Positions 38,087 through 47,676 of a DNA stretch of 64,000 nt are shown here, piece by piece. This DNA is from Vibrio toranzoniae (GTDB lineage Bacteria > Pseudomonadota > Gammaproteobacteria > Enterobacterales > Vibrionaceae): NCBI RefSeq assembly GCF_024347655.1, contig NZ_AP025514.1:682001-746000 (forward strand), given 5' to 3'. Below the pieces are notes generated by a model. It had not been told where the DNA came from. It saw only the letters and a program-made list of their open reading frames with translations, and ran no database searches. Both the position numbers and the translations under genes were made by a program. Numbering within the stretch: position 1 is the first letter of the stretch; the number at the start of each line of letters is the position of its first letter.

Positions 38087-39652
38087 TTAGTACCGAACAA
38101 GTTGGTTTGTACCGCGTTGTTTTGCTTTATTTAACGTTTTATTTAGCCTCTCTAATACTTCTTCAGGTGTATCTGACTCTTTAAATTGAGTACTTGCTGC
38201 ACACAAAGTAATAGTGATCTGCTGGTCTCGGAATTTAAATGGTAGGCGACTAACTTGAGTTTGGATATTTTGAATCAATTGATGGCAGTATTCATCGCTT
38301 TGCTCTGGTAGCAATAAGATAAACTCTTCACCAGAAAAACGAGCTACGGTATCGGTAGTCCCCGTTTCTTTGGTGATGGTTCTTGCGATGACTTTGAGTG
38401 CTTTGTCACCAGCCATATAGCCAAAACTATCGTTAATGGCTTTGAAGTTATCGATGTCCAGCAGTACCACTTGTAGTGCATGTTGTGCGCGAATCCAACG
38501 GCGATATTCAAGCTCTAAGCGATCGGTAAAGGCCGTTCGATTGTAGACTTTAGTCAGAGGATCAAGCAGCATTCGCTGAGCCTGATCTTCCAAACGTTTT
38601 CGGTAATCCTGAGTCACCTCATAGAGAGAGTCTAACTGAGTTTTTCCGTAACTCATTCTCTCTATCAGAGCTTGTTCTTTCTGCTCTGCGTGATTAAGCC
38701 TTTCTGAAAGGGAGGCGATTTCACGAAGCAACGGGTTTATCGACTGCTTTAAATTATCAATGTCCGTAGCTTTATCAACAGAATTCAGGCTCTTAGTTAC
38801 AAGATGGTTTAACTCAGAATTTAGACCTTGGCGGTGTTCAAAGTAGCTTTGGCTTTGGTCTGCATTTTGGTCTGCTGTTTTGATACTGGAAGCGAGTGAT
38901 GTGTTGAGTTGCTCGATAAATTGCTCAGATTTTTTTCGTTCTAAGTTGGTGCCTTCGATAACCTGTTTGAGGATCTGAAGTGTTAGTTCAAGTAGGTTTT
39001 GTACTGAAACACCAAGTAGCAACCTCGCTCGAATATCGGTAAGCAGATCGCCTGATTCACCTTCGAAGTCGAGTTCAGTGATCAGATGTTGTAACTCTGT
39101 CGATAAATCGGAAAGTAATTCTTGCTCGGGCGTTTGTGTAGCTTCGGCAAAATGAGTCGGTGAGTTATTTGCCATAATCTTTATGGCACGTTCATAAATG
39201 CCGAGGAGTTTCATGGCATGATCGACTTTCTGGCTGCCATTGCATTCTGAGAAACTCAGTAAGTTACGTAGGTCGCGTTTTAGCTGAGCGGGAAGTCCAG
39301 TTATACGTTGTAACGTCTCACCACTGTGCTTAATACTATCGTCTAGATACCCGTTCTGTTTATCCATAGCCAACGTTTTCTGCTTAAGCATCCTCTCTAA
39401 GACTGCCAACTTTGGGATCATTGAGCTAATGTCTTTTTGATTTTCTAACTCTTCTCTAAGAGCAATGAGGTTTTCATCTAAATGACTGTTACTACCAATA
39501 CACGCCTTACTCAAAGATGTGACAATACGCTTTAGAACTTTCTGCTCTCTCATAAACTTGAACGAGGTGTCTCTTTGCGTCAAACGAACTTGCTCTAACT
39601 GAAACTTCAGTTGGTGGAGTTGCGCCTGAATGTCTTTTTCAAGAATGCCCAT
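38087..39652 (-). CDS. Cytoplasmic GGDEF-domain protein with coiled-coil N-terminus (SGEEF motif)
   Basis: A 521-residue putative diguanylate cyclase without membrane helices. Residues 1-360 are mostly helical and coiled-coil-like, suggesting a sensory or dimerisation module. The GGDEF domain runs from 362 (LLDPLTKVYNRTAF) to 521, with metal residue D in LLDIDNFKAIND near 400 and the active loop SGEEF at 440-444 in place of GG(D/E)EF. The I-site arginine is missing (GTTD instead of RxxD). Some Vibrio cyclases with a non-Gly first residue are active, so activity is open. From memory V. cholerae CdgG (VC0900) lies at this position. Confidence 0.85.
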   Translation of the reverse strand: MGILEKDIQAQLHQLKFQLEQVRLTQRDTSFKFMREQKVLKRIVTSLSKACIGSNSHLDENLIALREELENQKDISSMIPKLAVLERMLKQKTLAMDKQNGYLDDSIKHSGETLQRITGLPAQLKRDLRNLLSFSECNGSQKVDHAMKLLGIYERAIKIMANNSPTHFAEATQTPEQELLSDLSTELQHLITELDFEGESGDLLTDIRARLLLGVSVQNLLELTLQILKQVIEGTNLERKKSEQFIEQLNTSLASSIKTADQNADQSQSYFEHRQGLNSELNHLVTKSLNSVDKATDIDNLKQSINPLLREIASLSERLNHAEQKEQALIERMSYGKTQLDSLYEVTQDYRKRLEDQAQRMLLDPLTKVYNRTAFTDRLELEYRRWIRAQHALQVVLLDIDNFKAINDSFGYMAGDKALKVIARTITKETGTTDTVARFSGEEFILLLPEQSDEYCHQLIQNIQTQVSRLPFKFRDQQITITLCAASTQFKESDTPEEVLERLNKTLNKAKQRGTNQLVRY

Positions 39653-39769
39653 AGATGTATTAATTAGCGCCGCGTAGATCGGTCATGATCATGTAGTGAA
39701 GTTCCGTTGCATCAATAATAACAAAACTAAAAATAAGGTCACGACTTACCAGTATTAACCGCTCGCAAA

Positions 39770-42028
39770 TCAGTCATCTTTTAGCATTTTTTTGATGTTG
39801 TCCTCATTCTGGTACGACGATTGTATTTTAATTAACCCTTGATTTATCGCATGTTTACACGCTTCTCTTATGTTACCAGTTGCAAGGCTAGCTGCGGGAG
39901 CATTATCGATAGCTTTTAGGTATACCCATTGGCTACTGCGCTCTTTTAAGCTGATTTCACGTGCTAGGTTAGTCGACATTAATAGTACATCTAGCAGTTC
40001 TTGGTCATTTATTGCGGTATAAGCACGTGGTAAGAACGGGTAGTCAGCGATGCCCATACGGACAATTCGATTGATGTTACGCTCTGGCTCAAAGTTATTA
40101 ACCCAAGATTGAATCTTCATGAATATTGCTTCTGGTGATAAATCACGGTCTGAGTTTGGTTCAATATAAAGCAGGTTTGAATCAGAAAAGTGGTAGACGC
40201 GAGCCGGACCTTCAAGCTTCGATTTAAGGAACTCACCGAAAGCATTTTCTAGTTCTAAGCCTGCTTTATAACCATTCTGTGTGTACATGTTCCGTAGGAA
40301 AGGTAAATCAATCATCACGAAGCGTAAACGATCGTTCAGTGGTTCATAAATCAATTCACCCAGTTGCCATTGTTCGAAGGTATGACTGGTTTGTTCTAAG
40401 GCGTTAGACAGTTTCGCATTGAGCATTCTTAAATTTGGAAGCTTCGAGCGTGAGTGCGTAAAGAGGTCTGTACGAAGTGAGTCCACTTCCTTGGCTAAGG
40501 TTTGGATCAGGTAACCTCTACGAAGCACAAAGAAGAACAGAATAATACTGAACAAGAAGAGGGCAAACGATATTTTCTGGAACTTACGATGCTCCAATTT
40601 GAATTTATCTAGCTCCTGCTCTTGGCCTGCATAGTGCAGGGTCTGTTCTGCAAACTCTTTCTGTTGGCGGAATGCATCTTCACCAACACGGTTGAGTTGT
40701 TGCTGCTCTAAAGAGACAAGACTATTGTATTGCTTGAGGTTTGCTAAGGCTTGTTGAGGGCGACCTGCTTGCTCATAACCTAAAGAGAGCAAGTAGTATG
40801 AGCGTTGTGACAAGTGCATGTTCTCTACTTGGCGCGAGATCTCGAGTGCACGCGTTGCATGTTTGATCACATCTTCGCTCTCTTGTAGGTGGTAAGCCAA
40901 TCCAGCCGAGAGTAGGGCAGCGCGACCTTCCAGGTTTGGAATGTCGGTGTATTCTAACAGTTCAAGGGCACGGGTTAGGTACTGCTCTGCAAGAGGGTAG
41001 TTATAAAGACGTAAGTAGGTTGCCGATAAACTTAGACGAATATCAATGACTTGGTAGATATCTCGCTCGGTACTCTCGTGATCAAGGACATTAAAAAAAT
41101 GCACGAGAGCCAGGTTATATTTACCTTGCAAGAAGTATACATCCCCCATTTGATTAAGCACTTGTGCCAACACCGGTGAGTTTTCAAAGTTGTCATAGAA
41201 GTCAGCGGCTTGAGAAAGGTGTTCTAATGCCTTATCTAGTACTTGGCGTTCAAAGAAAAGCTGTGCAAGTAGGCGGTTTACTTTGGCTAAGCGTGCGCTT
41301 AGGTTTCCTTCTACTGATTTCCAGTAGCCATACAGCAATTCTGATAGTGCGTGGTTATATTCCTTGTGAGTTAGATAAAACTCTCCGACTGCGATGTGGT
41401 AGTCGATGGTAACCTTTTCAGAATAGCGCTGATCTAGATAGGCTTTTGCTTCTTGGTAGAACTTCTCAGCTTCGTCGATTTTGTTGTCGTACGAGGCTAT
41501 ATCGGCTTTCAGCATGATCAAACGATAGGTGATGCCTTCTGCTAAGAGTAACGTTTTATTTTCCGACTCTAGGTTCGCTTCGATGCTAGTAAGTTCAGCT
41601 TTCGCTTTGGCTGATTCTCTATCACTGAGCCAGAGTAACTTAACTTTTAAGATTTGAAGATCCAGTTTGAGGTACTCAAGTTTATAGGTTTTTGCGAGCC
41701 CAGACGCCTTGTCTATGTGCTGAATAGCAGTAAGACTGTTACCAAGGTTGTACTCTGCTTTTGCTAAGATCTTATAGGCATCGATACTGCTATTTGGTGT
41801 TCTAATCGAAGAATCTGTTTCTTCACGAGAAATCGCAGAAGGGCTTTTTTCGCGTTGATCTGAAAGGACACGTAGCGTTAGGTAGCTGTTAGCCATTTTT
41901 TTTGCTTGATTTGGCTCGATCTCAACCAAGTTATTGGCTTCATTGAGCAGCGCTGACGAATAGATCGATGCATTAACCGATGTACTTAAGCTTAAAATAA
42001 ATAGACTAACAACGTATAACCAACGCAT
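39770..42028 (-). CDS. TPR membrane protein with degenerate GGDEF-like C-terminus
   Basis: A 752-residue protein with a signal peptide (1-20, cleavage near VNA-S). A periplasmic array of about eight tetratricopeptide-like repeats follows (roughly 80-435), then a coiled segment, one membrane helix at 485-502 and a cytoplasmic domain to the end. That domain has the outline of a GGDEF fold (LPNLRMLNAKLSNAL near 528, RFVMIDLPFLRNMY near 566), but the catalytic loop position reads YHFSDSNLLYIEP, so it cannot be a cyclase. Encoded upstream of the SGEEF protein on the same strand, 117 bases apart. A sensor partner is the likely role. Confidence 0.8.
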   Translation of the reverse strand: MRWLYVVSLFILSLSTSVNASIYSSALLNEANNLVEIEPNQAKKMANSYLTLRVLSDQREKSPSAISREETDSSIRTPNSSIDAYKILAKAEYNLGNSLTAIQHIDKASGLAKTYKLEYLKLDLQILKVKLLWLSDRESAKAKAELTSIEANLESENKTLLLAEGITYRLIMLKADIASYDNKIDEAEKFYQEAKAYLDQRYSEKVTIDYHIAVGEFYLTHKEYNHALSELLYGYWKSVEGNLSARLAKVNRLLAQLFFERQVLDKALEHLSQAADFYDNFENSPVLAQVLNQMGDVYFLQGKYNLALVHFFNVLDHESTERDIYQVIDIRLSLSATYLRLYNYPLAEQYLTRALELLEYTDIPNLEGRAALLSAGLAYHLQESEDVIKHATRALEISRQVENMHLSQRSYYLLSLGYEQAGRPQQALANLKQYNSLVSLEQQQLNRVGEDAFRQQKEFAEQTLHYAGQEQELDKFKLEHRKFQKISFALFLFSIILFFFVLRRGYLIQTLAKEVDSLRTDLFTHSRSKLPNLRMLNAKLSNALEQTSHTFEQWQLGELIYEPLNDRLRFVMIDLPFLRNMYTQNGYKAGLELENAFGEFLKSKLEGPARVYHFSDSNLLYIEPNSDRDLSPEAIFMKIQSWVNNFEPERNINRIVRMGIADYPFLPRAYTAINDQELLDVLLMSTNLAREISLKERSSQWVYLKAIDNAPAASLATGNIREACKHAINQGLIKIQSSYQNEDNIKKMLKDD

Positions 42029-42086
42029 TTCAATGTCCCTTTAATAATTAGTTAGGTTCAAGTAAGTGTGGGTGGTTCACGCCTGA

Positions 42087-42932
42087 TTATTGGCGTGCCA
42101 TACGTTTATTGTGGCTTGGTCTATCTTGCTCAGTTGAACGATATGGGTTGATATCTAGGCCGCCACGACGTGTGTAACGTGCAAACACAGTTAGCTTCGA
42201 GGGTTCGCAGTGTTTCATAATATCAGTAAAAATACGCTCAACACATTGTTCGTGGAATTCGTTGTGCTCACGGAAAGAAACTAAATAGCGTAGCAGTGCT
42301 TCACGGTCAATTTGCTTACCTGAATACTCGATCTCAACGCTACCCCAATCGGGCTGATTGGTGATTAAACAGTTCGACTTCAATAGGTGGCTGTGCAGTG
42401 TTTCGTTGACCTCTTGCTCGCCAGTAGAACCTTCAAGCAATGAGGCTTCGAAATCATAGCTGGTGATCTTGATGTCTTGGTTGTCGATACAGTCACCTTT
42501 CATCGTTACGATAGGCTGGTTAGTGTAGTCGGTGACTGAGTTTACATTCACAGTCACCGTCTCGCCTGCACATGCTGACAAATCTTGAGTTAGACGCTCT
42601 GTCACTTGATCCCAGTTTTCGAATTGAGTCTGGTTGTAGCTGTTTAAGTACAGCTTGAAAGATTTTGATTCAATTAAATTTGGACTCGTTGCTGGGATGA
42701 AAACTTCACCTACGGCCACTTGTGGTAGGCCATTGCTATTTAGCCACGAAAGCTCGTACATCGTCCAAATATCATGACCAACAAAAGGCAACTCACCGTT
42801 TAGCGCAAGATCATCACGATTAAGGCTACGAGGTACTGGTTGCAATAAACTTGCATCGTATTGGTTAGCGTACTCAGTTTTTTGGCCTAGGGTTAAACCC
42901 GTTAGCTCTTTTGCGTCAGAATATTTGCTCAT
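42087..42932 (-). CDS. queF: NADPH-dependent 7-cyano-7-deazaguanine reductase
   Basis: Reduces preQ0 to preQ1 in queuosine synthesis. It is the long (281-residue) two-domain bacterial form. The catalytic Cys is in [19 protein letters not shown] near residue 189, and the QueF motif [15 protein letters not shown] is near 87. The C-terminal domain carries [15 protein letters not shown] near 222. It is divergent from syd across 131 bases, the same arrangement as in E. coli (queF/syd). Confidence 0.96.
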   Translation of the reverse strand: MSKYSDAKELTGLTLGQKTEYANQYDASLLQPVPRSLNRDDLALNGELPFVGHDIWTMYELSWLNSNGLPQVAVGEVFIPATSPNLIESKSFKLYLNSYNQTQFENWDQVTERLTQDLSACAGETVTVNVNSVTDYTNQPIVTMKGDCIDNQDIKITSYDFEASLLEGSTGEQEVNETLHSHLLKSNCLITNQPDWGSVEIEYSGKQIDREALLRYLVSFREHNEFHEQCVERIFTDIMKHCEPSKLTVFARYTRRGGLDINPYRSTEQDRPSHNKRMARQ

Positions 42933-43063
42933 ACTTTCGTTTCAAATTCGATTAGAATGGGGTCGATTTTACTGAATCCCCATAACCCTGTCATTAAGTC
43001 ATCGCTTAATCGGCACGGAAAGGGTTCGGATTCTATTTATTATTTTGTGTTTAGGAGATTTTC

Positions 43064-43609
43064 ATGACTCAACGTGCTCAAGACGCACTACTTTCTTTTA
43101 GTCAGCGATACGTTGACGAGTGGCAACAGCAACACCAAAGTTTACCTCGCAATGAGGAGTTGGTGGACGTGGTATCGCCATGCGTAGAAGAAAAGAGCGG
43201 CGACGCCGTGTTATGGAAGCACTATCCACGTGAGCAATTCGCGGATTTCACCAACGTTGAAACCGGCATTGAATTGACGTTACATGAAGACATCAAAACT
43301 TTCTACGGTTCGCAATACAGTGCGGATATGAATGCGACCTTTGACGGTAATGAACTGACTTTATTACAGATTTGGAGTGACGAAGATTTCGAATGCCTAC
43401 AAGAAAATATCTTAGGCCACCTAGTGACTCAGCGTCGCTTAAAGCTAAAACCTACGGTTTTTATCGCTGCGACCGATGCTGAACTGGATGTTATCTCTAT
43501 TTGTAACCTAACGGGTAATGTGATTCTAGAGCGCTTAGGCACTAAAAATCGTGATGTATTAGCCGAGACATTAGCAGCGTTTTTAGCAAAGTTACAACCA
43601 GCGGTATAA
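43064..43609 (+). CDS. syd: SecY-interacting protein Syd
   Basis: A peripheral cytoplasmic protein that binds SecY and can disturb faulty translocons. The 181-residue length equals E. coli Syd. Recognisable blocks are [38 protein letters not shown] and [20 protein letters not shown]. It has GGAGAT as ribosome site. The Zn-ribbon protein gene begins five bases after its stop, so they form an operon. Confidence 0.94.
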   Translation: MTQRAQDALLSFSQRYVDEWQQQHQSLPRNEELVDVVSPCVEEKSGDAVLWKHYPREQFADFTNVETGIELTLHEDIKTFYGSQYSADMNATFDGNELTLLQIWSDEDFECLQENILGHLVTQRRLKLKPTVFIAATDAELDVISICNLTGNVILERLGTKNRDVLAETLAAFLAKLQPAV

Positions 43610-43613
43610 ATAG

Positions 43614-44390
43614 ATGTACGTACTAGAACTTCAATTTGAGTGTTTTGATAACACAACGGTAAGTGCAGTCGATAAGGCTGTTAATGGCTTAATGGATGCA
43701 CTTCGTTATAACGGACAAGTATTGGGGCGTGAATTCCCAATCGTGATGGGTGACGGCGAATTTTATGTTCGCGTTGTCTGCCCAGAACAAGATAGTTTAC
43801 ACCCACGTAACCATTCAGACTTCGTAAAAGTGTGTTTTGAGCGCTTGTCTAACGCGAGCTTGCTTGCGCCTAAAATGCGCTTGCTTGGTCGAGATCTTAA
43901 CTCTGAAGAAGTGGCTGAAGACGAAGCGCCTAGCTGGCAGGTGCTTTACACGACGTTCGTTCATACCTGCTCACCGTTGCGTAGTGGCGATAGCTTATTA
44001 CCGATCCCTTTGTACCGTAACCCGTCAACCTTCAATGGTGACCATAAAGCGGTGTTGAAATGGCAGACTGAATGGCAAGCTTGTGATGAAGTCCAAATGG
44101 GCGGGGGTTGCCGTGCTGAACATGCAACGCTGACCGAGATCAGTGATACCAAAAGCGTATTATTTAAACGTGGTTGGGGCTTAAGAGGGCGCATCGAATA
44201 TCTGACTAAGATCCCAACTTACTACTACTTATACCGTGTGGGTGGCGTCAGCTTAAAGGCTGAAAAAGAGCGTAAGTGTCCGCAATGTGGTGGCGAGTGG
44301 CTGCTAGATGCACCGATCCACGATATTTTCTATTTCAAGTGTGATGACTGCCGTTTGGTATCAAACATCTCTTGGGATCATCTTAAGTAA
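43614..44390 (+). CDS. DUF2310 Zn-ribbon-containing protein
   Basis: A 258-residue cytoplasmic protein of the DUF2310 family, linked with syd in vibrios. The bulk of the protein has no enzyme motif I recognise (MYVLELQFECFDNTTVS start). The C-terminus has a Zn ribbon with paired cysteines: CPQCGGEW near residue 222 and CDDCRLV near 244. The pairing with syd, five bases away, suggests a link to protein export quality control, but this is inference. Confidence 0.87.
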   Translation: MYVLELQFECFDNTTVSAVDKAVNGLMDALRYNGQVLGREFPIVMGDGEFYVRVVCPEQDSLHPRNHSDFVKVCFERLSNASLLAPKMRLLGRDLNSEEVAEDEAPSWQVLYTTFVHTCSPLRSGDSLLPIPLYRNPSTFNGDHKAVLKWQTEWQACDEVQMGGGCRAEHATLTEISDTKSVLFKRGWGLRGRIEYLTKIPTYYYLYRVGGVSLKAEKERKCPQCGGEWLLDAPIHDIFYFKCDDCRLVSNISWDHLK

Positions 44391-44415
44391 TCCATAAGCC
44401 TAATTAGCGATTCAA

Positions 44416-44447
44416 GGTATCGAAGTGTTAATCAATACTTCGATACC
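44416..44447 (+). terminator. Hairpin after the Zn-ribbon gene
   Basis: GGTATCGAAGT and ACTTCGATACC form a perfect 11-base stem with a 10-base loop. The T run after it is interrupted, so termination efficiency is uncertain. Confidence 0.6.
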
Positions 44448-44666
44448 TATTTCTCAGTTTTCTCCCTGTTAGCTTCTCGTCTGTTTCTCTTTCCCGCTCT
44501 CTTTCTTTGACCTCCATATTGAGTATTAATCAGTATTGGCTTTTGCCAATATTGTCGAACCTATTTCGCCCTTAAATGCACACATTCTGTGCTGTATGTC
44601 TCTCTCTGTATCCCTCAAATATTCACCGGAATAATCCAACACTCATCAATTTTTCGCTACCTCAAT

Positions 44667-44682
44667 AGTTAACCTGATCACA
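44667..44682. promoter_or_regulatory. CRP-like site upstream of the porin
   Basis: AGTTA-N6-TCACA matches the CRP consensus TGTGA-N6-TCACA with one perfect and one weaker half. Position about 45 to 60 bases before the TreR operators would suit catabolite activation of a sugar porin. Confidence 0.45.
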
Positions 44683-44726
44683 ATAATCAATCAGTTCTCT
44701 TTCAATTTATATTCTGCTCAATATAA

Positions 44727-44756
44727 ATGGGATCGGTCCCATGGGAATGTTCCCAT
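44727..44756. promoter_or_regulatory. Two abutting TreR-type operators
   Basis: ATGGGATCGGTCCCAT (44727-44742) and ATGGGAATGTTCCCAT (44741-44756) share the two bases AT. The second is nearly identical to the palindromes before treB and resembles the E. coli TreR site GGGAACGTTCCC. Centres are 14 bases apart, so two dimers would lie on roughly opposite faces or compete. They end 43 bases before the porin start. Confidence 0.8.
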
Positions 44757-44799
44757 TTGTAAAAAAATAACGCAATTCTAGATCTGAAAGGAATGGACG

Positions 44800-46005
44800 A
44801 TGAAACTGTTACCTATTGCTGCTGCACTCTCTACTGCTTTACTTGCACCTAATTTATACGCTGATGAAACCACGCCATTGGAGTTTAATGGCTACATGCG
44901 CGGCGGCGTTGGCCTGAGTAATGAAGGTGGTTCAAATAGTAAATGGGAAGTGAGTAAAGTTGGACGACTCGGCAACGAAAATGACCTGTATGGCGAGTTT
45001 GGTTTTAGAAAAGAGGTGTATGCCGAGGACGACGTTTCATTTTTAGTTGATTCCATGTTGTCGTACTGGCAAGGCCAAGATGAGAACGCGGCGGATAAAA
45101 GCGTGGATGTAGTTCAACTCAATGTTCAAGCGGTAGGGCTTTTTGAAGATAAAGACATTGGTATTTGGGCCGGTGAGCGCTACTACCAACGCCATGATGT
45201 ACACATCGTTGATAACTACTATTGGGATGTAAGCGGTATTGGTGCGGGTGTTGAACACATCAATATGGGACCAGGTAAATTATCGGTGGCTTTGATTCAA
45301 GACACAGTGACAGGCGATGTGTTTGATGGCAAAGAAACCACAGCCATGATTGCTGATATACGCTATGCGGGTATTCCATTGTGGAACAATGCGGATCTTG
45401 AGGTCGGCATTGATATGAACTTCGCCAATGAAAAGCAGGGGCAAACAGTGGACGCGGATGACAGCGTAATGCTGACAGCCAGCCTAAATCAAAACCTTAC
45501 TGGTGGCTTCAACAAAACCATTTTTCAAGTGGCTAACTCTGGTTATGCCGAACAGATGACAACCTTTGGTACAGGTAAGGGGATCGTTCGTGATGCAAAC
45601 AATAACGATGCGGATGGCTTCCGATTGATTAACTGGGGTGTGCTTGCTATCGGTGAGAACATCGAGTTTGGCCACACGGTTCGTTATGCGGCGTCAACGG
45701 GCGTTGGTGCAAATAACAGTGATGATGAGTCGTTCAGTGCAGTAATCCGCCCGCTTTATAAGTGGGACAAACGTATGCGTACCATCCTTGAAATTGGCGG
45801 TTTTGTTGAAACTATTGATAACCAAGATGGCGCGGGTGGCAAGTTTACCGTCGCTCAGGCTTGGGTACCGCAAGTGGGTTTTTGGTCACGTCCTGAATTC
45901 CGTATCTTTGCGACTTACCTAAATGATGCTGAAAATGACAATGCTTTCGGTGAAGGTAAAAACAGTGAAATGAGTGTCGGTATGCAAGTGGAAGCTTGGT
46001 GGTAA
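44800..46005 (+). CDS. LamB-type maltoporin-like carbohydrate porin
   Basis: A 401-residue outer-membrane porin. The signal peptide covers residues 1-22 (cleavage LYA-D). The mature start LEFNGYMRGGVGLS and the conserved GRLGNENDLYGEFGF and IWAGERYYQRHDVHIVDNYYWD are LamB-family hallmarks, with alternating beta-strand pattern and a terminal aromatic (VEAWW). It probably forms trimers for oligosaccharide diffusion. The TreR-type operators upstream indicate trehalose, rather than only maltodextrin, as the relevant sugar. The terminator is at 46036-46066. Confidence 0.88.
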   Translation: MKLLPIAAALSTALLAPNLYADETTPLEFNGYMRGGVGLSNEGGSNSKWEVSKVGRLGNENDLYGEFGFRKEVYAEDDVSFLVDSMLSYWQGQDENAADKSVDVVQLNVQAVGLFEDKDIGIWAGERYYQRHDVHIVDNYYWDVSGIGAGVEHINMGPGKLSVALIQDTVTGDVFDGKETTAMIADIRYAGIPLWNNADLEVGIDMNFANEKQGQTVDADDSVMLTASLNQNLTGGFNKTIFQVANSGYAEQMTTFGTGKGIVRDANNNDADGFRLINWGVLAIGENIEFGHTVRYAASTGVGANNSDDESFSAVIRPLYKWDKRMRTILEIGGFVETIDNQDGAGGKFTVAQAWVPQVGFWSRPEFRIFATYLNDAENDNAFGEGKNSEMSVGMQVEAWW

Positions 46006-46035
46006 GCCGAGTCTTTCTCGTGAGTTGTCATTAAT

Positions 46036-46066
46036 AAAAAGGGCTGACGCTAAGTCAGCCCTTTTG
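46036..46066. terminator. Terminator between porin gene and metQ
   Basis: AAAAAGGGCTGAC / GTCAGCCCTTTT with a 5-base loop. Symmetrical A and T runs allow use by both convergent transcripts. Confidence 0.92.
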
Positions 46067-46100
46067 GGTCTTTGTATAGTGAGGTGCTAAGTGTCGGTAA

Positions 46101-46910
46101 TTACCAACCTTTAACTAAACCACCTTGGAAAATATCATAAGCAGCTTTGTACACTTCTTCAGTTTGGTAAGCCTTTACGAAGTTTTGTACATTTTCCGCA
46201 TTTAGGTTCTCTTCACGAGAAACAATTAGGTTTACGTATGGTGAGTCTTTGTCTTCAACGAATACACCATCTTTTTCTGGAGTTAGGTTGATTGAGCTTG
46301 CGTAAGTTGTATTGATGATAGATAGAGTTACGTCATCCAGAGAGCGCGGTAGCTGCGCAGCGTCTAGTTCAACAATCGTTAGGTTTTTAGGATTGCTAAC
46401 TATGTCACGCACTGTCGCGAGAAGACCGGCATCTTCGCTAAGCTCAAGCAGACCTTGTTGCTCAAGAAGCAGGAGAGAGCGACCTAGGTTTGTTGGATCG
46501 TTTGGTACTGCGATACGAGCACCATCTTGAATGTCGTTTACTGATTTCACTTCTTTTGAGTAGCCAGCAATTGGATAAACAAAGGTGTTACCAGCGATAG
46601 TCAGTTTGTAACCACGATCGGCAACTTGTTGTTCTAGGTATGGTGCGTGTTGAAATGCATTGATGTCGATAGAACCGTCATCTAGCGCTGCGTTTGGTGT
46701 TACATAATCAGTAAAAGTCACTAACTCAACATCCAAGCCGTATTGCTCTTTCGCTACTTTCGCTGCAACTTCAGCAACTTGTGCTTCAGCCCCTGCAATT
46801 ACGCCGACTTTGATTTTTGAAGTGTCGACTTCTTTATCGCCACAACCTGCTAGTACTAGCGCTGAAGCTGCTGCTGCGATAGTAAGTAAACCTTTAAGGT
46901 TAAATTTCAT
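46101..46910 (-). CDS. metQ: Methionine ABC transporter substrate-binding lipoprotein
   Basis: A NlpA-family periplasmic lipoprotein delivering D/L-methionine to MetNI. Its 269 residues carry the lipobox LVLAGC with Cys 23. Then IKVGVIAGAEAQVAEVAAKVA, TFTDYVTPNAALDDGSIDINAFQHAPYLEQ (methionine-binding region) and VPNDPTNLGRSLLLLEQQGLL follow. Last of metN-metI-metQ, 82 bases after metI, with an AAGGAG ribosome site. Confidence 0.95.
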   Translation of the reverse strand: MKFNLKGLLTIAAAASALVLAGCGDKEVDTSKIKVGVIAGAEAQVAEVAAKVAKEQYGLDVELVTFTDYVTPNAALDDGSIDINAFQHAPYLEQQVADRGYKLTIAGNTFVYPIAGYSKEVKSVNDIQDGARIAVPNDPTNLGRSLLLLEQQGLLELSEDAGLLATVRDIVSNPKNLTIVELDAAQLPRSLDDVTLSIINTTYASSINLTPEKDGVFVEDKDSPYVNLIVSREENLNAENVQNFVKAYQTEEVYKAAYDIFQGGLVKGW

Positions 46911-46992
46911 AATAATCTCCTTTTAATAAATCTATTTAATTTGGTTCAGACGACTCTTGGTTTTAGATAGTTTGCGTTTAAACGCTGAGTCT

Positions 46993-47676
46993 TTATCTGT
47001 GGTCAACGCGGCGAACTAATGAATCACCGATTGATTGAATAATTTGTACTAGCACAATCAACATCACTACCGTCACAGCCATGATGGTGACATCGTAGCG
47101 GTGGAATCCGTAACGAATGGCAACATCACCCAGGCCGCCGCCGCCCACAGTACCTGCCATTGCTGAGTAGCTCACCAGCGTTACTAGCGTGATGGTGACT
47201 GAGTTGATGATCGTCGGTAGTGCTTCAGGAAGCAGAACCTTATTGATGATTTGTGTTGGTGTTGCGCCCATTGATTGAGCCGCTTCCACTAGACCTGTTG
47301 GCACTTCAAGTAATGCACTTTCGATAAGTCGAGCCACGAATGGGATAGCGCCAATCGTCAGTGGAACAATTGCAGCGGTTGTACCGATGAAGGTACCAAT
47401 CAGCATCTTAGTCAGTGGGATAATCGCCACCATCAGCACTAAGAAAGGCACTGAACGACCCACGTTCACAATCGCGCCTAGAATCTTGTTTACTTTGGTG
47501 TTCTCTAACAGACCACCTTTTTTAGTCGTGTGTAGAATCACGCCTAATGGGATACCGACAGCAAAACCCACAATGCCAGCAACAGCAACCATGTACAGCG
47601 TTTCGCCTGTTGCGCCTAATAGAAGGTTACCGTTCAGGCTGATCCAGTCAGCAATCTCGTTGAAACTAAAGGACAT
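46993..47676 (-). CDS. metI: Methionine ABC transporter permease
   Basis: The inner-membrane channel of the methionine importer. From ATG 47676 it is 227 residues ([16 protein letters not shown]). A GTT-flanked TTG two codons earlier is less likely. Five membrane helices are visible and the EAA coupling loop reads [24 protein letters not shown] near residue 138. The start overlaps the metN end by eleven bases, so translation is coupled. Confidence 0.94.
   Translation of the reverse strand: MSFSFNEIADWISLNGNLLLGATGETLYMVAVAGIVGFAVGIPLGVILHTTKKGGLLENTKVNKILGAIVNVGRSVPFLVLMVAIIPLTKMLIGTFIGTTAAIVPLTIGAIPFVARLIESALLEVPTGLVEAAQSMGATPTQIINKVLLPEALPTIINSVTITLVTLVSYSAMAGTVGGGGLGDVAIRYGFHRYDVTIMAVTVVMLIVLVQIIQSIGDSLVRRVDHR

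Larger units (their letters stand above)
44391..44799. other. 409-base control region upstream of the porin gene
   Basis: It begins with a strong hairpin at 44416-44447 (11-base stem GGTATCGAAGT, weak T run) after the Zn-ribbon gene. It then contains a pyrimidine-rich stretch, a CRP-like site at 44667-44682 and two adjacent TreR-type palindromes at 44727-44756. No ORF is supported. Confidence 0.7.
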
